Assembly: GCA_002421445.1 (NCBI GenBank)
Contig: DIKB01000071.1
Location: 4,334 to 9,665 of the forward strand
DNA: 5,332 bases
Reading direction: 5' to 3'
Origin: Dehalococcoidia bacterium UBA5629
Lineage (GTDB): Bacteria; Chloroflexota; Dehalococcoidia; GIF9; UBA5629
How positions within the stretch are numbered: the first letter of the stretch is position 1; the number at the start of each line of letters is the position of its first letter. Shown in pieces: positions 1 to 5,332 of this stretch. Position numbers and translations under genes: made by a program. The notes below the pieces were generated by a model, which had not been told where the DNA came from, did no database searches, and worked only from the letters and a program-made list of their open reading frames with translations.

Positions 1-64
1 GTGATAGATATGTGACGAAATCAATTAGGCGCTCCAAGCCTTCTAAAACAATGCAAGGCAAATA

Positions 65-128
65 GACTTGCTGAAATGACTTGCTGATTAAGGAATTATA
101 TGCCATTATTCTCAATAACATGGACATA
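65..128 (+). promoter_or_regulatory. Putative promoter/operator of the toxin-antitoxin operon
   Basis: The leader of the toxin-antitoxin pair holds two kinds of repeat. GACTTGCTGA occurs twice exactly (65-74 and 78-87), 13 bp apart. An imperfect inverted repeat spans 99-128, with left arm TATG-CCAT-TATT, a CTC centre and right arm AATA-(AC)-ATGG-(A)-CATA. A weak sigma70-like pair can be drawn through them: TTGCTG at 81-86 and CATTAT at 104-109, with 17 bp between. The repeats would then cover both the -35 and -10 boxes. Ribbon-helix-helix antitoxins usually repress their own operon by binding such repeats, so an autoregulatory operator is a reasonable inference. The promoter hexamers themselves are poor matches and this part is uncertain. 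Confidence 0.4.
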
Positions 129-148
129 AATTTAAGAGGTTTAGAGAT

Positions 149-415
149 ATGAACTTAAAAACAAAAAAGGCTACATTCAACTTACATACTGATACTCTTG
201 ATGCCTTGGATGAAGCGATGGCTCAAGGAATTGCACCCAGCAAGAATGCCCTGGTAGAACAAGCCCTGTTAAAAGAGCTTAAAGAATTGAGGCGACAGGC
301 GAGAAAAGCTCTATGGCAGGAAGCGGCAAAAGACCCACTATTTCTGAAAGATATAGAGGAGGTTGAATCGGATTTTAGGTATTCAGATGCTGAAATTGCA
401 GGGAGTATGGACTAA
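149..415 (+). CDS. Ribbon-helix-helix type antitoxin of a MazF-family module
   Basis: An 88-residue protein that probably neutralises the toxin encoded directly downstream and represses the shared promoter. Residues about 6-12 (KKATFNL) form a likely N-terminal beta strand. Two helices follow, about 14-27 and 31-50, the strand-helix-helix plan of the MetJ/Arc/CopG (ribbon-helix-helix) DNA-binding fold. The second helix is rich in Lys, Leu and Arg. The last 25 or so residues are acidic (KDIEEVESDF and onward) and are a likely toxin-binding tail, since MazF partners use an acidic C-terminal extension to block the RNA groove. The ATG start is supported by AAGAGG at 134-139, nine bases upstream. 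The stop TAA shares one base with the toxin ATG (TAATG), so the two genes are translationally coupled. Length and layout are typical. The family assignment comes from pattern and context rather than a diagnostic motif. Confidence 0.8.
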   Translation: MNLKTKKATFNLHTDTLDALDEAMAQGIAPSKNALVEQALLKELKELRRQARKALWQEAAKDPLFLKDIEEVESDFRYSDAEIAGSMD

Positions 416-759
416 TGATAGATTCCCAGTGGGCTATTATGGAGGCTAATCTTGACTCTGTAATAGGAGCAGAACAGAAAGGCATACGTCCAGTACTAAT
501 AGTTAGCAACGAAGAATACAATCAGGCCATACCGAATGTAACAATACTTCCACTAACTTCAACACAACGTCACTTGTATCCTTCTGAAATTCTTTTAAGC
601 GAAGGAAAGGCGGGGCAGCCCTTGGAATCGATTATCATGGCTCACCAGATAAGGACAATTTCTAAGAAACGATTGGGAATAACTGTAGGACATCTGGATG
701 ACCTTCAGGTTCGACATAAAGTACTTAAGGCTATTAAAGAGCATTTGGATATAGACTAG
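415..759 (+). CDS. mazF: MazF/PemK-type endoribonuclease toxin
   Basis: A 114-residue toxin, the usual size for MazF/PemK proteins, which cut single-stranded RNA (often mRNA) at short specific sequences and so stop translation. The N-terminal strand WAIMEANLD leads into the family signature GAEQKGIRPVLIVSN (residues 18-32). Arg25 there and Thr48 in LPLTS correspond to the catalytic Arg and Thr known from MazF enzymes. The conserved QIRTI segment follows at 78-82, then a C-terminal helix. All family landmarks are present, so the gene looks intact. The start overlaps the antitoxin stop by one base and has GGGAG at 401-405, nine bases upstream, inside the antitoxin gene. An internal ATG (codon 9) is less likely because it would remove the first strand. 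RNA cleavage specificity cannot be read from the sequence. Confidence 0.93.
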   Translation: MIDSQWAIMEANLDSVIGAEQKGIRPVLIVSNEEYNQAIPNVTILPLTSTQRHLYPSEILLSEGKAGQPLESIIMAHQIRTISKKRLGITVGHLDDLQVRHKVLKAIKEHLDID

Positions 760-765
760 CCTCAA

Positions 766-774
766 TTATCCACA
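766..774 (+). other. DnaA-box-like 9-mer TTATCCACA
   Basis: The 9-mer TTATCCACA is identical to the strong E. coli DnaA box consensus. It lies seven bases after the toxin stop codon. No second box was found nearby, so there is no sign of an origin. A single copy could be a chance match or an isolated DnaA titration or regulatory site. Confidence 0.3.
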
Positions 775-826
775 GGTGGCAATACAGGTTCGGGCACAAT
801 CATTTATAGTCAATATATTAGGGAAT

Positions 827-868
827 TTCCAGTAATCATACTACCATTCAGGTAATTTCACTACCGTT
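827..868. repeat. Tandem pair of about 22-bp imperfect repeats
   Basis: Two copies start at 827 and 847, a period of 20 bp, so they touch or overlap by two bases. The shared skeleton is TTC-nn-GTAAT-nnn-ACTACC-n-TT, with 16 of 22 positions identical. Each copy is also quasi-palindromic: AGTA-ATCA-TACT in the first and GGTA-ATTTCAC-TACC in the second. No third copy was seen at the same phase on either side. Tandem protein-binding repeats like this occur at the ends of some insertion sequences (IS21-type ends are one known case) and in operators. No transposase or terminal repeat is present in the window, so the function is unknown. Confidence 0.5.
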
Positions 869-937
869 TATGGGTCTTTCGGCAGGTGTGAAAATGTTAT
901 AAGCAATCAGATGAATTCTGTTATATTTCTGCAAGTG

Positions 938-1014
<77 letters not shown>

Positions 1015-1027
1015 CTGTGAGAACGAC

Positions 1028-1057
1028 ATTATACTAACAAATTGTTGCTGAGAACAA
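1028..1057 (-). promoter_or_regulatory. Sigma70-type promoter of tRNA-Ala
   Basis: On the minus strand, TTGTTC (1057-1052) and a perfect TATAAT (1033-1028) are separated by 18 bp. Transcription would begin near 1020-1022, a few bases before the mature tRNA 5' end at 1014. This lets the tRNA be made independently of the operon upstream, although read-through from sucD is also possible. The hexamers and spacing are read directly; activity is inferred. Confidence 0.7.
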
Positions 1058-1072
1058 CTGAAAGCATCAGGC

Positions 1073-1945
1073 TCAGATTTTGCCTTTAAACAATCGAGGA
1101 ATATCGCTCGGCTTCTCTGCAACAGGTATGCCCGCCTTTTCAAATGCCTTGATTTTACTGGTTGCGGATCCGCTGTCACCCATAATAATAGCACCGGCAT
1201 GCCCCATCTGCTTTTCAGACGGTGCCTGTCGTCCGGCAATATAGGCAATAACAGGTTTGGGATAATGAGTATCTTTAATGTATTGAGCAGCCATCTCTTC
1301 AGCATTACCACCGATCTCGCCGATCAGAACAACCGCACCGGTCTCAGTATCGTTTTTAAACAGCTCGAGGACACGAACATAATTCAACCCAATGATTGGA
1401 TCGCCGCCAATGCCCACGCAGGTGCTCTGTCCCATTCCACTCTGGGTGATATCATGGGAAATCTCATATGTTAATGTCCCGCTACGCGAGATTATGCCAA
1501 TGTTACCCGGGTGGAAAATGTGCGTCGGCATAATACCGATATGTGTCTTCGTCGACGGATTCATGATACCGGGACAGTTCGGCCCGATGATCACACATCC
1601 GGTTCTGTTTGCGATTGCAACTAACTCGATAGTATCCTTCTGCGGCACATGCTCGGTGATAATAACAAGTACTTTAATGCCCGCATTCATCGCATCCAGC
1701 GCTGCATCCCTGGCAAACCGTGCGGGAACAAAGATAATCGAAGTATTCGCCCCATGCTGCGCAACTGCATCTGCAGCCGAATTGTATACAGGAACGCCAT
1801 TGACATTCTGTCCACCTTTCCCCGGTGTGACACCTGCAACAATTTTCGTTCCGTAGCGAAGCATCGCCTGCGTATGAAACATACCCTCGTTGCCGGTGAT
1901 GCCGTGCACTATGACTTTTGTATTATCACCTACGATTATGCTCAT
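1073..1945 (-). CDS. sucD: Succinyl-CoA synthetase, alpha subunit (SucD)
   Basis: The 290-residue alpha subunit of succinyl-CoA synthetase (succinate-CoA ligase), a cytoplasmic enzyme that interconverts succinyl-CoA plus NDP and phosphate with succinate, CoA and NTP. The N-terminal Rossmann-type CoA-binding domain shows GITGNEG (15-21) and VTPGKGG (39-45). The second half has GPNCPG (121-126), the GEIGG motif (209-213) and the active-site histidine His249 in GHAGAI, which carries the phosphate during catalysis. Length matches the bacterial family (about 290). The ATG is preceded by AGGTGG (1956-1951), five bases away and overlapping the sucC stop, so translation is coupled to sucC, which ends nine bases upstream. 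In this operon it would receive succinyl-CoA from methylmalonyl-CoA mutase and yield ATP or GTP, or run in reverse. No anomaly was seen. Confidence 0.97.
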   Translation of the reverse strand: MSIIVGDNTKVIVHGITGNEGMFHTQAMLRYGTKIVAGVTPGKGGQNVNGVPVYNSAADAVAQHGANTSIIFVPARFARDAALDAMNAGIKVLVIITEHVPQKDTIELVAIANRTGCVIIGPNCPGIMNPSTKTHIGIMPTHIFHPGNIGIISRSGTLTYEISHDITQSGMGQSTCVGIGGDPIIGLNYVRVLELFKNDTETGAVVLIGEIGGNAEEMAAQYIKDTHYPKPVIAYIAGRQAPSEKQMGHAGAIIMGDSGSATSKIKAFEKAGIPVAEKPSDIPRLFKGKI

Positions 1946-1954
1946 TTATTCCAC

Positions 1955-3082
1955 CTATAAGGTTATTACTCTGGCTATGGCTTCTTCCATGTTGGCATAC
2001 GCAGTAATGCCAACTTCGCGTAACATCCTGTTGCCTTCCTCTTCATTTGTGCCCACCATTCTGACAGCAACAGGCTTCTTTTCGCTTGACGCATTCATAC
2101 CTGCGATCACTCCTTGCGCAACGATATCGCATCTGGTAATTCCGCCCAGAATATTAACCAGAACCGCCTTTACTCCCGGCTTGGACATGACAAGCGTCAC
2201 TGCATCTCTGATAACATCAACTTTAGCGCCGCCACCGATGTCGAGGAAATTCGTCGGCTTCCCGCCCATAATATTGACCACATCAACCGTCGCCATGGTA
2301 AGCCCTGCCCCATTCCCAATAATGCCGATATCACCATTGAGGTCTACATAGGCAAGCCCCAGTTTCCGCGCTTCTGCTTCCCTCGGGGTATCATCAATTC
2401 TATCCTCAACCCTGTCCTTAAATTCGACGTGGCGGAAAAGGGCATTGTCGTCGATGATCATCCGGGCATCGGCAGCAACATATGCACCTGACGGTAGTTT
2501 GACCAGCGGGTTCAATTCGACAAGCTCGGCATCATAACTAATTATGGCTTTATATAATGTACTGAGAATAGATGAAAGCATATCTCTATCAGCAGCAGGT
2601 ATGTCCAACGACCGGACAAGCTTTTTTGCTTCAGCTTCATCAAAGCCTTTCTCAAAATCCACTATATGACGTACGATCTTCTCAGGTGACGTTTTAGCCA
2701 CTTCTTCAATGTTTACTCCACCGCTCAACGATGCCAACACAACATAGGTTTGGCGCTGACGATCAATTGCTATTGACGTATACATTTGCTGGGCGATATC
2801 TATTTTCTCTTCCACAAGCAACGTATGCACCATAGCATCCTTGATCTTGCTTCCAATGAGTTTAGCAGCTATATTCTTTGCTTCTGCGACATTATCGGCA
2901 AACAAAACACCGCCGGCTTTTCCCCTCCCTGAAACCAGTACCTGAGCCTTCACTACCACCGGCTTGCCGATCCGTCCGGCGACCGCACCTGCTTCCTCAA
3001 CAGTATGCGCCAGTTCTCCATCAGGGAAGGCAATACCAAACTGCTTTAAAATCCGTTTCGCTTCACATTCGAATAGTTTCAT
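1955..3082 (-). CDS. sucC: Succinyl-CoA synthetase, beta subunit (SucC)
   Basis: The 375-residue beta subunit, partner of SucD, which binds the nucleotide and succinate. The ATP-grasp domain starts with the usual MKLFE opening and contains VVVKAQVLVSGRGKAGGV (42-59). Metal and nucleotide ligands are recognisable as ELNPLV (189-194) and Asp205, followed by DDNALFRH (211-218). The C-terminal CoA-ligase domain shows GNGAGLTMATVD (256-267), LDIGGGAKVD (280-289) and the succinate/phosphate loop GGITRCD (313-319). The family is usually about 375-400 residues, so this is full length. The ATG has AAGGTG at 3097-3092, eight bases upstream. The gene follows the mutase small subunit after 45 bases and precedes sucD by nine. 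ATP versus GTP specificity cannot be decided from these motifs by eye. Confidence 0.97.
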   Translation of the reverse strand: MKLFECEAKRILKQFGIAFPDGELAHTVEEAGAVAGRIGKPVVVKAQVLVSGRGKAGGVLFADNVAEAKNIAAKLIGSKIKDAMVHTLLVEEKIDIAQQMYTSIAIDRQRQTYVVLASLSGGVNIEEVAKTSPEKIVRHIVDFEKGFDEAEAKKLVRSLDIPAADRDMLSSILSTLYKAIISYDAELVELNPLVKLPSGAYVAADARMIIDDNALFRHVEFKDRVEDRIDDTPREAEARKLGLAYVDLNGDIGIIGNGAGLTMATVDVVNIMGGKPTNFLDIGGGAKVDVIRDAVTLVMSKPGVKAVLVNILGGITRCDIVAQGVIAGMNASSEKKPVAVRMVGTNEEEGNRMLREVGITAYANMEEAIARVITL

Positions 3083-3127
3083 TTAATGTTTCACCTTGTC
3101 TATAAGTTCCTCTCAGCAAATACTTAC

Positions 3128-3523
3128 TTATTTTTTCGTTACATGTTCCTTTATAAAGGCTGCGATAACATCTATAGAAGTACCTGGGCCGAAAATCTCG
3201 GCAATGCCCGCCTGCTTCAATGCAGGCCTATCTTTATCAGGTATAATGCCACCGGCGACAATAAGAATGTCTTTACCTCCCTTATCACGAATCGCCTGCA
3301 CCGTCTTCGGAAAGAGCGTCATATGAGCGCCGGAAAGACAATCTATGCCGACAACATCCACGTCCTCCTGTATCGCCGCATCGGCAATCTGCTCCGGTGT
3401 AAGCCTTAAACCGAGATAGATGACCTCCATCCCGGCATCTCTCAACCCCTTCGCCACCACTTTTGCACCCCTATCGTGACCATCCAGGCCGGGTTTCGCT
3501 ATTAAAACACGTGTTTTATTCAT
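3128..3523 (-). CDS. mcmA2: Methylmalonyl-CoA mutase, small (B12-binding) subunit
   Basis: A 131-residue cobalamin-binding subunit that pairs with the large subunit encoded just upstream to form adenosylcobalamin-dependent methylmalonyl-CoA mutase. The DxHxxG motif reads DGHDRG, with His16 as the lower axial cobalt ligand, Asp14 as its partner and Lys10 also conserved. The later GG motif is AGGIIP (about 90-95), and the protein ends with GPGTS and a last helix. The SxL motif, normally Ser-x-Leu, is Asp-Cys-Leu here (Asp61, codon GAT at 3343-3341), followed by the usual SGAHMTLFP. A GTG at 3544 would add seven residues, but ATG at 3523 is preferred because AAGGGAG (3536-3530) lies six bases before it and would otherwise be inside the gene. 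A stand-alone subunit of this size matches the two-gene form of the enzyme. Confidence 0.93.
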   Translation of the reverse strand: MNKTRVLIAKPGLDGHDRGAKVVAKGLRDAGMEVIYLGLRLTPEQIADAAIQEDVDVVGIDCLSGAHMTLFPKTVQAIRDKGGKDILIVAGGIIPDKDRPALKQAGIAEIFGPGTSIDVIAAFIKEHVTKK

Positions 3524-3529
3524 ACGTTG

Positions 3530-3536
3530 CTCCCTT
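3530..3536 (-). promoter_or_regulatory. Ribosome binding site deciding the small-subunit start
   Basis: Minus-strand AAGGGAG sits six bases before the ATG at 3523. The only longer option, GTG at 3544, would place this site inside the coding region and has no comparable site in front. This favours the 131-residue product, whose N-terminus (MNKTRVLIAKPG) also matches where the family normally begins. Confidence 0.8.
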
Positions 3537-3549
3537 AATTTCACTTTAT

Positions 3550-5169
3550 TTAGAGTATGTTCGGCTGCCGGTACTCTTTAAAGACCTCTCTGAACGTATC
3601 GCTGATCTCGCCGACAGTCGCATACGCCTTTACCGCTTCAATCAGTACAGGCATTACATTATCAGAACCCTTTGCCACATCCTGAACTCTTTTCAACGTA
3701 ACGCGAACGCGCTGATTATCCCGTTCCGCCTTTAGTTTTCCCAGACCCGCAACCTGCTTCCTCTCCATCTCCTGACCAATCTCCATAAGCTCTTTATCAG
3801 TATCTTCTTTCACGGTAAATTTATTGACACCAACCACAACCTGCTCTCCAGAATCCACCGCATTCTGATAATCATAGGCGGATGTTGCAATCTCCTGCTG
3901 AATATAGCCGGCCTCTATCGCTTTCAGCGCACCACCCATTTTATCAACCTCAGCGATATAATATTCCGCTTTCTTCTCAATTTCACTGGTTAACTTCTCC
4001 AGATAATAGGAACCTCCCAGAGGGTCAACCGTATCGGCAACGCCGCTCTCATAGGCAATAATCTGTTGTGTCCTCAATGCCATTTGCACCGCGTCTTCAG
4101 TTGGCAAGGCAAGAGCTTCATCATAGGAATTTGTATGCAGAGACTGACAGCCACCAAGCACGGCGGCGAGAGCCTGCAATGTCACTCGCACAACATTGTT
4201 CAACGGCTGTTGTGCCGTCAATGTGAATCCATCCGTCTGTACGTGGAATCGCAACATCTGGGATCTTGGATTATCGGATCCAAAACGCTGCTTCACTATT
4301 TTCGCCCATAAACGACGTGCTGCTCGAAACTTCGCCACCTCTTCGATCAAATTATTGTTGGCAGCAAAGAAGAATGAAAACCGCGGGGCGAAAGAATCGA
4401 CGGCCATGCCCCTCTTTATCATGGCATTCACATAAGCAATACCGTCAGCCATGACAAATCCGACTTCCTGTGCTGCTGTAGCTCCGGCTTCCCTCATATG
4501 GTATGCACTGATACTAATCGAGTTCCACTCGGGAAGATTGTTCGCACAATATGCACAAACGTCGGTCACCAGACGCATCGATGGCTGAGGACCGAATATA
4601 TAGGTGTTACGGGCGATATACTCTTTTAAAATATCGTTTTGAACTGTGCCCTGAAGCTTACTGACATCAGCTCCCTGTTTCTCTGCAGCAGCAATGTACA
4701 TTGCCAATAGAATCGACGCTGTGGCGTTAATCGTCATCGATGTGCTGATTTCGCCCATAGGCAACCCGGCCCATAACCGTTCCATATCATCGAGAGAATC
4801 GACAGCAACACCGCATTTACCCACCTCACCCGCTGCCAGAGGATGATCGGAATCATATCCTTCCTGTGTCGGTAGATGAAATGCAACACTGAACCCCGTT
4901 TGTCCCTGTTTATACAGATATTTGTACCGCTGATTGGTCTCCTCAACGGTTCCGAAACCCGCATACTGACGCATCGTCCACAGTCTACCGCGATAACCTG
5001 TTCGCATGACATGGCGGGTAAAAGGATACTCCCCAGGTACACCGATATCTTCAGGTTTCACATCCTTAATATCATCCTGGGTATACACACGTTTGACAGA
5101 GAATCCATCAACAGTAGTCTTAAATTCCGTTTTTCTTTCGCTTGCTTTTGCTGCTGGCTTGTCTGACAT
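3550..5169 (-). CDS. mcmA1: Methylmalonyl-CoA mutase, large (catalytic) subunit
   Basis: The 539-residue catalytic TIM-barrel subunit, which with the small subunit interconverts (R)-methylmalonyl-CoA and succinyl-CoA by a radical mechanism. Tyr69 in RQYAGF and Arg187 in EYIARNTYIF match the Tyr89 and Arg207 of the Propionibacterium enzyme that define methylmalonyl-CoA specificity; isobutyryl-CoA mutases carry Phe and Gln there. His224 in SAYHMREAG matches the active-site His244. Other family blocks are GYDSDHP (104-110), STSMTINATA (142-151), QNDILKEY (177-184), SLHTNSYDEALALPT (343-357) and DPLGGSYY (382-389). The C-terminus ends after FKEYRQP, as usual when the B12 domain is a separate gene. 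AGGAGG (5186-5181) lies 11 bases before the ATG. His98 occupies a position that is usually Asp in relatives I recall. A basic, lysine-rich N-terminal tail of about 20 residues looks disordered. Confidence 0.96.
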   Translation of the reverse strand: MSDKPAAKASERKTEFKTTVDGFSVKRVYTQDDIKDVKPEDIGVPGEYPFTRHVMRTGYRGRLWTMRQYAGFGTVEETNQRYKYLYKQGQTGFSVAFHLPTQEGYDSDHPLAAGEVGKCGVAVDSLDDMERLWAGLPMGEISTSMTINATASILLAMYIAAAEKQGADVSKLQGTVQNDILKEYIARNTYIFGPQPSMRLVTDVCAYCANNLPEWNSISISAYHMREAGATAAQEVGFVMADGIAYVNAMIKRGMAVDSFAPRFSFFFAANNNLIEEVAKFRAARRLWAKIVKQRFGSDNPRSQMLRFHVQTDGFTLTAQQPLNNVVRVTLQALAAVLGGCQSLHTNSYDEALALPTEDAVQMALRTQQIIAYESGVADTVDPLGGSYYLEKLTSEIEKKAEYYIAEVDKMGGALKAIEAGYIQQEIATSAYDYQNAVDSGEQVVVGVNKFTVKEDTDKELMEIGQEMERKQVAGLGKLKAERDNQRVRVTLKRVQDVAKGSDNVMPVLIEAVKAYATVGEISDTFREVFKEYRQPNIL

Positions 5170-5176
5170 TGTTACT

Positions 5177-5332
5177 TTATCCTCCTATATTGGAAATCAG
5201 CGCACCGGCGCCGCCGATCGCTGCGAAATAAACACCTTTATACTTCTTTATAGCATCCTTTACCGGCTGTTTACGGTTACCTTTGCCAATCATCCCGATC
5301 AACCCTTCAGCCATCAATCGTGGAGCGTAAGC
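5177..5332 (-). CDS. Class I fumarate hydratase, beta subunit, 3' end; truncated C-terminus
   Basis: The last 51 codons of a gene that enters from the right edge. The sequence reads YAPRLMAEGLIGMIGKGNR, then YKGVYFAAIGGAGALIS, then NIGG and TAA. This is the C-terminal region of the beta subunit (or C-terminal domain) of Fe-S fumarase / tartrate dehydratase, which hydrates fumarate to malate. The Lys of GKGNR (residue 17 of the fragment) corresponds to the catalytic Lys of the KGN motif. Relatives continue for about 40-50 residues after the GGAGAL segment, with a YPDLGxEAI...DFP-like stretch; here the frame stops seven codons after GAGAL begins. The final codons are the AGGAGG ribosome-binding site of the mutase gene, which starts seven bases after the stop. 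Fumarase rather than tartrate dehydratase is inferred from the operon. Whether the shortened protein works is unknown. Confidence 0.85.
   Translation of the reverse strand, partial: AYAPRLMAEGLIGMIGKGNRKQPVKDAIKKYKGVYFAAIGGAGALISNIGG

Noticed and set aside
3..65. Plus-strand frame open from the window edge ending in TAG at 63-65, a possible 3' end of an upstream gene.
   Set aside because: Only 20 codons, basic and low in information. It cannot be told from chance without the sequence to the left.
1..127. Open minus-strand frame from ATG at 127 running off the left edge (about 42 codons), a possible divergent gene.
   Set aside because: There is no ribosome-binding site in front of the ATG, the start lies inside the likely operator, and the residues show no recognisable motif.
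1040..1059. Stem-loop (TTGTT-CTCAGC-AACAA core on the minus strand) between sucD and the tRNA, a possible operon terminator.
   Set aside because: The stem is A-U rich with one G-U pair and the following T-run is interrupted (TTTGTTAG). It overlaps the tRNA promoter, and the -35/spacer composition explains it as well.
1199..1960. Several plus-strand open frames opposite sucD and sucC.
   Set aside because: They are antisense shadows of strongly conserved coding sequence, without ribosome-binding sites or recognisable protein motifs.
3128..3544. Longer version of the mutase small subunit starting at GTG 3544.
   Set aside because: The extra seven codons contain the AAGGGAG site that fits the ATG at 3523, and homologues begin near that ATG.
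4734..5042. Minus-strand frame of 102 codons inside the mutase large subunit gene.
   Set aside because: It lies in another frame of a clearly conserved gene and has no family resemblance.

Overview
The window looks like chromosomal DNA of an anaerobic bacterium of moderate GC content. The lineage cannot be fixed from sequence alone. The arguments for an anaerobe are a two-subunit class I (Fe-S) fumarase, of which only the 3' end is present, and a two-subunit methylmalonyl-CoA mutase, followed by both subunits of succinyl-CoA synthetase. Together these form a methylmalonyl-CoA / succinate module of the kind found in syntrophic propionate oxidisers (the mmc cluster of Pelotomaculum is the known parallel), sulfate reducers, Chloroflexota and succinate/propionate fermenters.

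Right part (about 1073-5332), minus strand, one probable operon read from right to left: fumarase beta 3' end (5177-5332), methylmalonyl-CoA mutase large subunit (3550-5169), its B12-binding small subunit (3128-3523), succinyl-CoA synthetase beta sucC (1955-3082) and alpha sucD (1073-1945). Gaps are 7, 26, 45 and 9 bases. In the propionate-oxidising direction the enzymes would run (R)-methylmalonyl-CoA to succinyl-CoA (mutase), to succinate with ATP or GTP formation (SucCD), and, after succinate oxidation elsewhere, fumarate to malate (fumarase). The same enzymes can run backwards for propionate formation. The operon promoter is not in the window.

Middle (940-1072): a tRNA-Ala(UGC) gene on the minus strand behind sucD, with its own well-formed sigma70-type promoter. 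Next to it (760-939) is a gene-free, more AT-rich stretch holding a tandem pair of about 22-bp imperfect repeats and one perfect DnaA-box-like 9-mer.

Left part (1-759), plus strand: a two-gene toxin-antitoxin module, a ribbon-helix-helix type antitoxin followed by a MazF/PemK-type endoribonuclease, overlapping by one base. Repeats upstream of it look like an autoregulatory operator. The module converges on the tRNA and operon and is probably accessory DNA beside a tRNA gene.

No clearly new multi-gene system is visible. The most notable points are the fumarase beta subunit, which stops just after its GGAGAL core with a tail made of the mutase ribosome-binding site, and a Ser-to-Asp change in the cobalamin-binding SxL motif of the mutase small subunit.
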